Shown here piece after piece: positions 14,652 to 23,606 of a stretch of 24,540 bases of DNA. Under the pieces are notes generated by a model that searched no databases, had not been told where the DNA came from, and saw only the letters and a list, made by a program, of their open reading frames with translations. The stretch covers positions 1-24,540 of the forward strand of contig JACREV010000062.1 in the NCBI GenBank assembly GCA_016218095.1, read 5' to 3'. Position numbers and translations under genes: made by a program. Origin of the DNA: Deltaproteobacteria bacterium. GTDB lineage: Bacteria > Desulfobacterota > GWC2-55-46. How positions within the stretch are numbered: the first letter of the stretch is position 1; each line of letters begins with the position of its first letter.

Positions 14652-15992
14652 TTGGCTTATTTTTTAGTATACGTTACCATCTGGACCACGGTCATTCTCA
14701 TCGTAGGGACTTTTCTGGCCGTTCTCGTCCGAAGGTCCTTGATGGGCCGCAAGTACATGAGACTGGATGTGGAGAGGGAGAGGTACTCCACCCTGCTCGC
14801 GACCATAGAGCTCGGCAACACCATCGAGGATATCCGACCTTTTCAAAAAAAGCCCGGCTCCGCCGGCTGGATCGCGATAGAGGAGAACCTCTTCAGGGCC
14901 CTCGGCTCGGATGCCGGGAGGCAGGAGGGTTTGCGCCTCTTCAATGTACTCGGTTACGCGGACAGGTACATGGAGTCCCTCTCCTCGAAACGCAAATGGG
15001 AGCAGGCGCTCTCGGCCGAAAAGCTCGGCAGGATCAATTGCCGGGGGGCCGTCCCCAATCTCATGGATTCCCTCAAGAGCCCGAACAGGGACCTGCAACT
15101 CATGGCCATACATTCTCTCGGCGTCATAGGGGACGAGACGGCGATCCCGCCTCTTGTGGCGCTCCTGAAGCAATCCGTCGCCGCAGAGGAGGAGATCTCT
15201 CTGACTGTCCTCAAATCCTCTATACTCGCGTTTGGCCAGAACGCCGTGATGTGGCTCGTGCCCTGCCTCAACGACCCTGACTGGCGTATGCGCTCGACCG
15301 TCCTCGACGTGCTCGGGGAGATAGGGGATCGGAGGCTCTCCGGCGAGTTCATGAGGATGCTCAAGGACACGGAGCAGGATGTGAGGGCAAAGGCGGCTAA
15401 GGGCATAGGGAAGCTCAAGTGCCGCGAGGCGGTCCCGATGCTCATGGAGGCGCTCGCCGACCAGTTCTGGGTCGTCCGGCTCCACAGCGCGAGGTCGCTC
15501 GGGCTCATGAAAGAGCCTGTTGCCATCGCGCCGCTAACGGAGATGCTCGGGGACAAGAACTGGCAGGTAAGGAGCGTCGTAGCAGAGGCCATGAGCAGGA
15601 TAGGCGGCAGGGCATTCGTCGAGATGCTGAACGTCTTCATAGACTCGACGGATAAGTACGCGAGGGACCAGGCGCTCGATGAGCTCGGGAGAAAGGGCGT
15701 ATACGCGAAGTTGATGGCGCGGCTTTACGCCGGTAATGGCCCGGAACCCCCTTTAAAACTTAATGAATCCCCAAAGACAGACGATAAGGTGGATGTAGAC
15801 CGGGAGATACTCGACGAGATGCTCTCGGTCCTCTCCACACTGAACGATTTCAGGCTCTATGAGGTCCTGGACGCGCTCTCGGGAGGGAAAGGCGGAGAGG
15901 CGAACGAGGAGGCGGCAAGGGCGGTCTCCGAGTTAAAGGGCCGCGAGCGGACCGCGCCAGGGCCGGAGCGGCCTACGGGTATTATATCTTAA
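14652..15992 (+). CDS. Inner-membrane HEAT-repeat protein
   Basis: The 446-residue product has one N-terminal membrane helix (about 5-26). After a linker, HEAT or PBS-lyase-type repeats run from about residue 110 to 345, for example CREAVPMLMEALADQFWVVR and PVAIAPLTEMLGDKNWQVR. The C-terminal about 80 residues are less regular. Such repeats form a solenoid used for protein contacts; orientation suggests it faces the cytoplasm behind one helix, as inference. TTG 14652 is the chosen start because it keeps the membrane helix and has GGGGA 7 bases upstream; the next ATG (14743) would delete the helix. The stop directly abuts the start of the glycosyltransferase, which implies coupled translation and a physical partnership. 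It has no enzymatic motif. Confidence 0.85.
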   Translation: MAYFLVYVTIWTTVILIVGTFLAVLVRRSLMGRKYMRLDVERERYSTLLATIELGNTIEDIRPFQKKPGSAGWIAIEENLFRALGSDAGRQEGLRLFNVLGYADRYMESLSSKRKWEQALSAEKLGRINCRGAVPNLMDSLKSPNRDLQLMAIHSLGVIGDETAIPPLVALLKQSVAAEEEISLTVLKSSILAFGQNAVMWLVPCLNDPDWRMRSTVLDVLGEIGDRRLSGEFMRMLKDTEQDVRAKAAKGIGKLKCREAVPMLMEALADQFWVVRLHSARSLGLMKEPVAIAPLTEMLGDKNWQVRSVVAEAMSRIGGRAFVEMLNVFIDSTDKYARDQALDELGRKGVYAKLMARLYAGNGPEPPLKLNESPKTDDKVDVDREILDEMLSVLSTLNDFRLYEVLDALSGGKGGEANEEAARAVSELKGRERTAPGPERPTGIIS

Positions 15993-17420
15993 GTGGAAAC
16001 TTCTCTTATAAACTTTATCTTTTTCTTCAACTACGTCGTGCTCGGCTACTACTTCGCCGCAAACGGCATATATCTCGTCCTGCTCGTGCTCGCCTCGGGC
16101 ATGATCATAAACCACCTTTCAAGGCTCGAGTACGGGAGGTATCAGACGTCCATACACCCGCTCGTCGCCCCTCCCATAAGCATCATCATAGCCGCGTACA
16201 ACGAGGAGGCGAACATAGCGGACTCTATCGGGTCGCTCCTCCACCTCAATTATCCCGACTATGAGGTGATCGTCGTGAACGACGGCTCGACCGACGAGAC
16301 TTTAAAGAGGCTCATCAAGGCCTATAAGCTCACGCGGACAAACGTCATATACCGGGAGACGATACGCACGGCCCGGGTATTCGGTTTCTATCTGAACCCC
16401 GATAACCCGAAGCTCATCGTCGTTGACAAGGGGCACGCGGGAAAGGCGGACTCGCTGAACGTAGGCATAAATATTTCGAGGGCCCCTTACTTCTGCTCGG
16501 TCGACGCGGACTCCATCCTCGAAGACAGCGCGCTTATGCGCCTTATGAGACCGATCGTCGAGGCCCCGGAGCTCGTCCGCGCCACAGGCGGGATAGTGAG
16601 GATAGTAAACGGCTCAACGATAGTCGGGGGCAGGCTGAAATCCATTCAGCTCCCGTCCGATTCATTATCGAGACTACAGGTCGTCGAGTACATAAGGAGC
16701 TTCCTCTTCGGCAGGGCGGGGCTCTCAAAGCTCAACTCGCTCCTCGTGATCTCAGGGACGTTCTCGATGTTCCACAAGAGGTCGGTGCAGGAGGCGGGCG
16801 GGTATCTCACGAACACCGTCACCGAGGACATGGAGCTCGTGGTGAGGCTCCACAGGCACCTCCGGGATAAAGGTTCGAAATATAATATCAACTTCGTCCC
16901 CGACCCCATATGCTGGACAGAGGCGCCGAAGGACCTCAAAATGCTCAAGAGGCAGAGGAGGAGGTGGCACCTCGGGCTCGCCGAATCCATCTTCACCTAC
17001 CGGAAGATGCTCTTCAACCCGCGCTATGGCAGGGTCGGGTTTTTCGCGCTCCCTTACCAGCTCTTCGTCGAGCTCCTCGGGCCGGTAATAGAAATAGTCG
17101 GCTACTTCGTCGTGACGGCCTCCTTTATCCTCGGCATAGTGAACAAACAGTTTTTCATGCTGTTCCTCTTCATGGCCCTCCTTGTGGGGATATTCTTCTC
17201 CACGGCGGCGGTCCTTCTTGAAGAGATATCCTACAGGAGGTACCCGCGGCTCAAGGACCTCCTCATACTCCTCGGATACGGGATACTCGAAAACTTCGGC
17301 TACAGGCAACTGCTCGCGCTCTGGAGGACCCAGGCGGTCTTCAGATTCCTTTTGATGAAGGAGAGGAAGTGGGAGGTCGTAAAAAAGCAGGGCTTCGATA
17401 GCCCGGAGGCGCAGGCATAG
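15993..17420 (+). CDS. Processive-type family 2 glycosyltransferase (polysaccharide synthase)
   Basis: The product has 475 residues: an N-terminal membrane segment (about 12-36), a GT-A catalytic domain and several C-terminal membrane helices (about 345-440). The domain has AAYNEE at 67-72, NDGSTD at 96-101, KGHAGKADSLN at 146-156, DADS at 171-174, TEDM (catalytic Asp) at 277-280 and QRRRW at 321-325. The last matches the Q(Q/R)xRW motif of processive synthases such as BcsA, NodC and PgaC. It should polymerise a nucleotide-sugar donor at the inner membrane; the sugar is unknown. The PgaC-like size and topology favour an amino-sugar polymer, only weakly. GTG 15993 follows the HEAT gene stop with no gap, and its own stop overlaps the next start by one base. 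Confidence 0.92.
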   Translation: METSLINFIFFFNYVVLGYYFAANGIYLVLLVLASGMIINHLSRLEYGRYQTSIHPLVAPPISIIIAAYNEEANIADSIGSLLHLNYPDYEVIVVNDGSTDETLKRLIKAYKLTRTNVIYRETIRTARVFGFYLNPDNPKLIVVDKGHAGKADSLNVGINISRAPYFCSVDADSILEDSALMRLMRPIVEAPELVRATGGIVRIVNGSTIVGGRLKSIQLPSDSLSRLQVVEYIRSFLFGRAGLSKLNSLLVISGTFSMFHKRSVQEAGGYLTNTVTEDMELVVRLHRHLRDKGSKYNINFVPDPICWTEAPKDLKMLKRQRRRWHLGLAESIFTYRKMLFNPRYGRVGFFALPYQLFVELLGPVIEIVGYFVVTASFILGIVNKQFFMLFLFMALLVGIFFSTAAVLLEEISYRRYPRLKDLLILLGYGILENFGYRQLLALWRTQAVFRFLLMKERKWEVVKKQGFDSPEAQA

Positions 17421-17470
17421 TGAGGGCGAAGACGGTCATGCATGAAAAGAACGTTCTGAAAGGGAGATGG

Positions 17471-18955
17471 ATGAGGCGGTCTTTACCGGCGCTCTCAGCC
17501 GTCCTTCTGATGTTACCTGCAAGCGCCGGCGGCGAAGGGATCGCGACACGAGCCCCCGCAACTGAGACCGTTACGGATAATGGGTCAGGCGCGGAGACAG
17601 AGGCCGCACCTCCCCTTGCGCCCTCCCCAGCGCCCTCCCCAGCCAAGGACGAGCTTCTTAAGAAGGCGGACTCCCTTGCAAAGAACGGAGGTCTCGATCG
17701 GGCGGTAGCTCTCCTTAAAGACCTCGCCACAGAGTACCCTTCTGATTTTGAAGTCAGGCTCTCCCTTGCGCGCGCCCTCTCATGGGCAGGCGATTACGAA
17801 GGGTCCGTAGCCGAATACAACAAGGCCCTTGAGCTCAGCCCCGGAAACCCGGAGGCGCTCTCCGGGCTCGGAAGGGTCCTCTCATGGGCGGGCGAGTACG
17901 ACAGGTCGATCGCCGCGTACAGAAAGTCGATCGAGGCCGCCCCAAGGGATGTCGACACACGGAAGGGTCTCTCGCGGACGCTCTGGTGGAAGGGGGACCT
18001 TGACGGGGCCCTGAAAGAGATAAGGGAGGCATTGTCCGCCGCGCCTAAGGACGACGAGGCGCTCGAGATAGAGGAGAGGCTACGGGAGGAAAAGGGCCCG
18101 CGCATAAGGGGCCATTATTCGAGCTCCACCGACTCGGACTCGAACGATTTGAAAATATACGGCCTTTCAGGTTATTATTTTACGGGGAGGCCCGGCAGGC
18201 TCACATTCAACCTCAACTTCTACGAGGCGACGAGGCCCGGGGCCACAGCTAACGCTACGACGATCGGCGTCAAGGATTCCATCGACCTGACAGACAGGCT
18301 CGTCGTTACCGCAGGGCTCTCTTTGGTCATGCTCGAACCGGAGAACGACGATACGGTGTTTATGGCGGGAGGACTGAACGGCAGATACGAGTTCTCTTCG
18401 AGGACGAGGCTTTCGGCGGGCTACAACTACTCGCCGATGCTCGATACCGTCCAGCTCATAGAGAACCACGTGAGGACAGGCGAGTACCATGCCGCGCTCT
18501 CGCACGATTACCGCGACGTGACGTTTACGGCCTTGACCGCTTATTCCGGCTACTCTGACGGGAACTCGAGTTATGACATGACCGGGACGATCTCGTACCG
18601 TCTCTCGGAGAGGCACGGCATATATGTCGGGGCCGTCTCCGAGTACAAGGATTTTTCGGAACACACGGCGAGCGGGTACTTCAACCCCCCGCAGATATTC
18701 TCGAACAGCCTGTTCTTGACAGTCGAAGACGACATACCAGGCACTCGACTTTCGTACAACGCCGATATAGAGGCCGGCATGCAGAGCTTCAGCGGCAAGA
18801 CGGAGTCCACCTCCGCAATCGAAGTCGGCGTCGAATGGCGCCTCACAAGGGAGATCTCCCTTGACGCGGGATACAAGTACAGCAGGTCGGCGCTGGAATC
18901 CTCCTCGGGCTTCAGGTTCGAGGAGGTAAAGGCGGGAGTAACTTACCTCTACTAA
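17471..18955 (+). CDS. TPR plus outer-membrane beta-barrel exporter (YaiO/PgaA-like)
   Basis: From ATG 17471 the product is 494 residues. It has a signal peptide (MRRSLPALSAVLLMLPASA), a Pro/Ala linker, about four TPR motifs (for example WAGDYEGSVAEYNKALELSPGN and WAGEYDRSIAAYRKSIEAAP), then a barrel-like half of alternating polar and aromatic strands. It ends in GVTYLY, the aromatic C-terminus typical of outer-membrane barrels. This order matches YaiO-family proteins and the plan of PgaA and BcsC, which guide polysaccharide through the periplasm and outer membrane. I preferred ATG 17471 because GGGAG precedes it and the signal peptide is compact. GTG 17420, overlapping the upstream stop by one base, and ATG 17438 are alternatives. 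Its place right after a synthase supports an export role. Confidence 0.85.
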   Translation: MRRSLPALSAVLLMLPASAGGEGIATRAPATETVTDNGSGAETEAAPPLAPSPAPSPAKDELLKKADSLAKNGGLDRAVALLKDLATEYPSDFEVRLSLARALSWAGDYEGSVAEYNKALELSPGNPEALSGLGRVLSWAGEYDRSIAAYRKSIEAAPRDVDTRKGLSRTLWWKGDLDGALKEIREALSAAPKDDEALEIEERLREEKGPRIRGHYSSSTDSDSNDLKIYGLSGYYFTGRPGRLTFNLNFYEATRPGATANATTIGVKDSIDLTDRLVVTAGLSLVMLEPENDDTVFMAGGLNGRYEFSSRTRLSAGYNYSPMLDTVQLIENHVRTGEYHAALSHDYRDVTFTALTAYSGYSDGNSSYDMTGTISYRLSERHGIYVGAVSEYKDFSEHTASGYFNPPQIFSNSLFLTVEDDIPGTRLSYNADIEAGMQSFSGKTESTSAIEVGVEWRLTREISLDAGYKYSRSALESSSGFRFEEVKAGVTYLY

Positions 18956-18963
18956 AAAAAGCG

Positions 18964-19530
18964 ATGTCTACTGAGAAAAAAATCTGGCTCGTCATGGCCG
19001 TCTTCATAGGCCTCTTCGCCTACGGAGTCTGGAACCTCTTCAGCCCCGACGCCTTCCCCATAAGCTTTGTTCGGGGCGAGGTGAGGGAGGTCTCCTCCGG
19101 GGTGCTCGCCGGCCCGTACCCGTCGAAAGACGAACTCAAGGTCCTCGCCGCCAAGGGTGTCTCCGAAATAGTCTGCCTCATGGACCCCAGGCTCGCGGTC
19201 GAAAGGCCCCTCGTCGAAGAGGAAAAGAGGATGGCCTCGGAACTTAATATCGCCTTCTCGAACTATCCGATGGATTTCTCAGATATGGAGGGGAGCGGGT
19301 CCAGAGAAGAACTCGAAAAGGCGGTCAGACACCTTGTCGGAAGAAACGGCGACTCAAGGGTCTATGTCCATTGCTACCTCGGAAGACACAGGGTCTCTCT
19401 CTTCGTCGAGGCATTCCGTAAGGCCTCGACCCTTAAAGCCGTCAGCCCATCTCCTCTTCAATCCGCTCCACGGCCCTCCTCGACTGAAGGAGCGGGCCCC
19501 CGAGAGGCCCTCGCCCGCCAAGCGCAATGA
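18964..19530 (+). CDS. Membrane-anchored Cys-based (dual-specificity-like) phosphatase
   Basis: The 188-residue product has an N-terminal membrane helix (about 7-26) and a short phosphatase domain. The P-loop is HCYLGRHR with Cys137 and Arg143, the CX5R signature of protein tyrosine and dual-specificity phosphatases. PMDFSDMEG at about 102-110 could provide the general acid. After the P-loop the fold is short, and the last 40 residues are low-complexity Pro/Ser/Ala and overlap the convergent Roadblock gene by 89 bases, so the domain may be trimmed or the tail unstructured. It starts 8 bases after the barrel gene without a clear ribosome site. It could regulate the synthase or act on a polymer or lipid intermediate; substrate unknown. 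Confidence 0.75.
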   Translation: MSTEKKIWLVMAVFIGLFAYGVWNLFSPDAFPISFVRGEVREVSSGVLAGPYPSKDELKVLAAKGVSEIVCLMDPRLAVERPLVEEEKRMASELNIAFSNYPMDFSDMEGSGSREELEKAVRHLVGRNGDSRVYVHCYLGRHRVSLFVEAFRKASTLKAVSPSPLQSAPRPSSTEGAGPREALARQAQ

Positions 19531-19798
19531 CCAGACAGTAGCCTTCCTTTATCGCCGAGATCACGAGCCTGGAAGACCCGGTGACTATCGCCACGGATTC
19601 AACGGCAGACCCCCCGTACCGCGAAGAGACGTCCTTCATGATGTTGAATATCACGCCAAAATGCGCGCCGATAAGGTCCATCTCGATTGAGTCGATTGAG
19701 GCGTACGAATCCACAACCTCCCCGTCATGGGCGAGCATCACCGCCCCCTCGGCCCCAAGGGACTCGACCAACCCCCTCAATATCTCGCGGAACGACAT
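19442..19798 (-). CDS. Roadblock/LC7-domain protein
   Basis: The 118-residue product is a single Roadblock/LC7 domain, beginning FREILRGLVESLGAEGAVMLAHDGEVV and including AIVTGSSRLVISAIKEGYCLVIAL. These proteins dimerise and often regulate small Ras-like GTPases such as MglA. No GTPase gene is visible here, so the partner is unknown. ATG 19798 is chosen because GGGGTG lies 7 bases upstream; TTG 19804 is an alternative. It lies downstream of smc on the same strand, past a large palindrome, so co-transcription is uncertain. Its 3' end overlaps the phosphatase gene on the other strand by 89 bases. Confidence 0.85.
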   Translation of the reverse strand: MSFREILRGLVESLGAEGAVMLAHDGEVVDSYASIDSIEMDLIGAHFGVIFNIMKDVSSRYGGSAVESVAIVTGSSRLVISAIKEGYCLVIALGGRGPLGGPLLQSRRAVERIEEEMG

Positions 19799-19844
19799 CT
19801 CCAATCACCCCGGTGCGGTTTTGAATACGGGAAATTCCTGGGAT

Positions 19845-20048
19845 GAAACTTTCTGTAGAAAGTTTCCCCCAGACCCCCTTCAAAGACTTTTAGTTCCCGA
19901 ACAGCCCCCCATAGATAAGCTTAAAATGACTTATAGGTTTCAATATCCATGTACATCAATTTTTCAATTGTATGGGGGGCTGTTCGGGAAGAACTGAAAG
20001 TTTTTGGAGAGAGTTTGAGAGAACCTTTTTACAAAAAGGTTCTCTCAA
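19845..20048. repeat. Composite palindromic element between smc and the Roadblock gene
   Basis: Three perfect inverted repeats are present. GAAACTTTC/GAAAGTTTC (19845-19866, loop TGTA) lies at one end. TTGAGAGAACCTTTTT with AAAAAGGTTCTCTCAA (20015-20048, two-base loop) lies at the other. In the middle TTCCCGAACAGCCCCCCATA (19894-19913) pairs with 19971-19990 across a 57-bp AT-rich centre. The two end hairpins with their flanks are related copies in opposite orientation, so the whole is one large imperfect palindrome of about 200 bp. It looks like a mobile or REP-like composite, possibly also ending smc transcription. Confidence 0.65.
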
Positions 20049-20060
20049 GAATCTCCGTAT

Positions 20061-23000
20061 CTAAAACCGTACTGAGATGACCTTGGAGACGCCGGGTTCT
20101 TCCATGGTGATGCCGTAGAGGGCGTCGGCCATCTCCATCGTCTTTTTGTTATGGGTTATGAGCATGAACTGGCTTATGCGGGCCATCTCTTTTACGAAGA
20201 TATTGAAGCGGTCGATGTTGGCGTCGTCCAGAGGCGCGTCGACTTCGTCCAGGAGGCAGAACGGGCTCGGCTTTATGAGGAATATGGAGAATATGAGGGC
20301 CGTTGCCGTGAGCGCCTTTTCTCCGCCGGAGAGGAGAGAGATGGACTGGAGTCTTTTTCCCGGGGGCTGGGCGACGATATCGACGCCTGCCTCGAGTATG
20401 TCGGAGTCTTCTGTCAGGCGCAGCTCCGCCCTGCCGCCGCTAAAGAACCTCGGGAAGGTCTCCTGGAACTTCGCGTTTATCTCGTCGAACGCGGTCTTGA
20501 ATTTCTCGCGCGTCGTCCTGTTTATGCGGGTTATGGCGGTGTGGAGCGCGTCGACCGACTTTGTGAGGTCTGCCTGCTGGTCGAGGAGGAACTGGTGCCT
20601 CCTTTCGAGTTCGGCGTATTCTTCGAGGGCCGATAAGCTCACCTCTCCGAGCTCGGAGATCTTTTCGCGGAGCTCGGCCCTCCGGGACTCTTCGGAGGAG
20701 GTGTCCGGGATGTGCCCGTCTTCGGGGGTGACATAGGGGACGAGGGCGACCGAGTATTTCTCGGAGACCTTGTCCCTGAGGTTCGCGATGGAGAGCTCGA
20801 ATTCTTTGGAGTCGATGGAGAGCTCGCCCTTGAGTTCCTGAAGCTCGGAGTAGGCTGATTTAAGGCCTTTTATCTCATGCTCGGCATCTTTTAAGCGGTT
20901 GGCGAGGTTGTTCATCTCCTCTGTCCGCTGGACCTCTTCATTTTTTGCGGCGTCGAGTTCTGCAAGGAGTCCTTCGAGCCTGATCTTGAGCTCTTCGAGG
21001 GATTTAAGCTTCTCTTCGGCCTCGACGCTTCCGCGTTCTATCTGGGAGGACCTCGTTTCGATCTTCCTTGAGGTATCGGATACAGCGGACTCTTTGGAGG
21101 CTATCTCCCTCTTTATCGACTCAAAGCGCTCGTTCGAGTGGGCGAGGTTGACGCGTATCTCTGTCAGTATCCCCGAGAGGCGGTCCTTTTCGGAGGCGAG
21201 CGAGTGTATCTCTTCCGAGAGCGCGGCGATGGCCCGTTCCTTTTCTATGAGGGCCTGCTCGGCCGCCTCCCTTTCGGAGTTGATCGAGGTCTTTTTGGAG
21301 GCGATATCGCGTCCCTTTGTCTCAGCGTCCAGTATGTCGGCCTCCGCGGTGTCGCGGACTTTTGAGAGCCTTGCGTACTCGGCGTTCGAGCGCTTGAGCT
21401 CGTTTTCGGCGGTTACGCGCTCGATGTCGATTGCGTGTATGCGCTCCCGGCACTCGTCAAGGAGCGTCTTGGTGCTTGAGATCTCGGTCTCGATATTCTT
21501 GAGGGCCGCTTCGCATGAGGCAGAGTCGGCGGAGAGCCTTGCGGTCGCCTGTCTTAAGGACTTTATCTCGCCCCTCTTCTGGAGTATGCCGTCTGTCGAC
21601 AGCGACGAGCCGCCGGTGATGACGCCCTGCGCGTCGATGACGTCGCCGTCGAGGGTGACTATGGCGCGGTAGAGGTCGTTCTGGTTCCAGAGCTCGAGGG
21701 CGGCCTGAAGGGAGTCGGCTACAAGAGTGTCTCCGAGGAGGTATCCGGCGACGGATTCGTACCCGTCTTTTATCCTGACCTCGCTTATAAGCTCGCGGAC
21801 CCCGTTGAGGTCGGCGTTCCCCTGCGCAGGGACCGGCGAGGAGGAGCGGAGGTTCTGGACCGGCACGAAACTCCCCCTGCCTGAGCTCGTCGATTTAAGG
21901 AATTCTATGGCGTCGATGCCTTCCTTCTGGCTCTCGACGATTATGAACTGGAGCCTGTCGCCGAGGACCGCCTCGACGGCCTTTTCAAACCCCGGGTTCG
22001 TCTCGATGACGTCGGCGAGTAAGCCGCGGATGCCTGAAAGCGCCCCTTTCTTCATTATGGCCTTTGGGCCGCCCTTCAGCCCCTCGAAGTTCCTCTCCAT
22101 CTCCTCGAGCGTGGCGAGCCGCGCCGCGGCTTTAGAGGACTCGTCCTTCCGCGCCTTGGCCTCGGATAGCTTTTTCGTCCTGTCGGCGTCGAGGGAGTCG
22201 AGCCGTTCCCTGATGGACTTGAGCTCGCCTTCCTTCGCTTCCTTGTCAACGGCCTTTCCCGCGAGCGTATCCTGAAGCGCCTTCAGGGGGGTCTCGAGCG
22301 AGGAGATGAGCCTTAGCGCCTCTTCCTTTTCGGAGGAGGCCCTCGCCGATCTCACCCTGAGGTTGTCTTCGTCCCTGAGGAGGTTCTGGGCCGCGTGCCT
22401 GAGGTCGTTAAGCCTTGTCGAGGTCTTGAGCGCCTCGGCCTTCACTGCCCTCTGGGCGTCTTCTTTTTCCTTTAATTGCGAGGCGACCGCGTCAAAAGAG
22501 GCGGAGGTCTCGGCGCGCCTCGCGGATTCCGACGCGATGGCTGAGGAGGCCGCCTCGAGGGCTTCGCCAAGGGAGGCGAGCTCTATTCCCGCGCGCTCGG
22601 AAGCGGATCTGAGCTCGTCTATTTCTTTGGCGAGCCTTTCCCTGTCCCTGTTGAGCTCCTCGATCCGCATCTTCGAGAGGGCGCTTTTGCGCTCCTCGTC
22701 CTGGATGAGCTTCTCAACGCCGAAGACCCGCTCGCGGATATTCCTGTAGACCGCCTCGACGGACTCGTATCCTGTCTTGAGCTCATCCATCAGGTTTTCT
22801 TTGGAGGCGATGGAAGCGGACAGCGAAATCTCCTCGTCCTTTATGGATTCGAGTCTCTTAAGGGCCCCATCGAGCTCGTCCTGGAGCTTCTTAAGCTCCA
22901 AAGAGGAGAGGAGGATGTCCACGCCGCGGAGCTCCTCGCGGAGCGCCTTGTACCTCTCGGCCTTCTTCGCCTGCCTGTTGAGCGAATTGAGCTGTCTTTT

Positions 23001-23606
23001 GACCTCGCTTATGATGTCGCTTACGCGCGTGAGGTTTTCTCTTGTAGCCTCGAGCCTCCGGAGGGCCGCCTCTTTCTTGTGCTTGAACTTGTTTATCCCG
23101 GCGGCCTCCTCGAATATGGCGCGCCTTTCCTCGGGCTTGGCGCTTATGAGCCAGCCGACCTGCCCCTGCTCGATAATGGAATACGCGCGCGTGGCGATGC
23201 CGGTGTCGGTAAAGAGGTCGACGATGTCGCGGAGCCTCGACTGGACCCTGTTTATGTAGTATTCGCTCTCCCCTGAGCGGTATAGGCGTCGGGATATTTC
23301 GATCTCGGTAAAGCTTGAGAACCTGCCGCCTGCCGCGGCGCCGCCTTCGTTGGAGAAGGTGAGGACGACCTCTGCCATGCCCAAGGGTTTCCGCGATTCA
23401 GACCCGTTGAAGATGATGTCTTCCATGTGCTTTCCGCGCAGGTGCCGCGCGTTCTGCTCGCCCAATACCCAGCGGATGGCGTCTACTATATTGGACTTGC
23501 CGCACCCGTTCGGCCCGATAATGCCTGAGGTGCCGAGCGGAAAGTTCAAGGTGACCTTGTCGACAAAAGACTTGAACCCGTGGATTGTAAGCTTCTTTAT
23601 CTTCAA
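20061..23606 (-). CDS. smc: SMC chromosome-partitioning ATPase
   Basis: From TTG 23606 the product is 1181 residues, the normal SMC length. It starts LKIKKLTIHGFKSFVDK and has Walker A GPNGCGKS at 31-38, then a long coiled coil. The hinge lies around 500-650 (for example GIRGLLADVIETNPGFEKAV and GDVIDAQGVITGGS), followed by the returning coiled coil. The C-terminal head has LSGGEK at 1092-1097 and Walker B CLLDEVDAPLD at 1117-1127. SMC organises and segregates the chromosome with ScpA and ScpB, not seen here. TTG 23606 is chosen because AAGGGG lies 6 bases upstream and it begins the conserved domain; starts at 23669 would add a non-conserved leader. A 16-bp hairpin follows at 20015-20048. Confidence 0.97.
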   Translation of the reverse strand: MKIKKLTIHGFKSFVDKVTLNFPLGTSGIIGPNGCGKSNIVDAIRWVLGEQNARHLRGKHMEDIIFNGSESRKPLGMAEVVLTFSNEGGAAAGGRFSSFTEIEISRRLYRSGESEYYINRVQSRLRDIVDLFTDTGIATRAYSIIEQGQVGWLISAKPEERRAIFEEAAGINKFKHKKEAALRRLEATRENLTRVSDIISEVKRQLNSLNRQAKKAERYKALREELRGVDILLSSLELKKLQDELDGALKRLESIKDEEISLSASIASKENLMDELKTGYESVEAVYRNIRERVFGVEKLIQDEERKSALSKMRIEELNRDRERLAKEIDELRSASERAGIELASLGEALEAASSAIASESARRAETSASFDAVASQLKEKEDAQRAVKAEALKTSTRLNDLRHAAQNLLRDEDNLRVRSARASSEKEEALRLISSLETPLKALQDTLAGKAVDKEAKEGELKSIRERLDSLDADRTKKLSEAKARKDESSKAAARLATLEEMERNFEGLKGGPKAIMKKGALSGIRGLLADVIETNPGFEKAVEAVLGDRLQFIIVESQKEGIDAIEFLKSTSSGRGSFVPVQNLRSSSPVPAQGNADLNGVRELISEVRIKDGYESVAGYLLGDTLVADSLQAALELWNQNDLYRAIVTLDGDVIDAQGVITGGSSLSTDGILQKRGEIKSLRQATARLSADSASCEAALKNIETEISSTKTLLDECRERIHAIDIERVTAENELKRSNAEYARLSKVRDTAEADILDAETKGRDIASKKTSINSEREAAEQALIEKERAIAALSEEIHSLASEKDRLSGILTEIRVNLAHSNERFESIKREIASKESAVSDTSRKIETRSSQIERGSVEAEEKLKSLEELKIRLEGLLAELDAAKNEEVQRTEEMNNLANRLKDAEHEIKGLKSAYSELQELKGELSIDSKEFELSIANLRDKVSEKYSVALVPYVTPEDGHIPDTSSEESRRAELREKISELGEVSLSALEEYAELERRHQFLLDQQADLTKSVDALHTAITRINRTTREKFKTAFDEINAKFQETFPRFFSGGRAELRLTEDSDILEAGVDIVAQPPGKRLQSISLLSGGEKALTATALIFSIFLIKPSPFCLLDEVDAPLDDANIDRFNIFVKEMARISQFMLITHNKKTMEMADALYGITMEEPGVSKVISVRF

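Noticed and set aside
20151..23259. Plus-strand frames opposite smc
   Set aside because: Compositional shadows of the SMC coiled coil; SMC motifs are complete on the minus strand.
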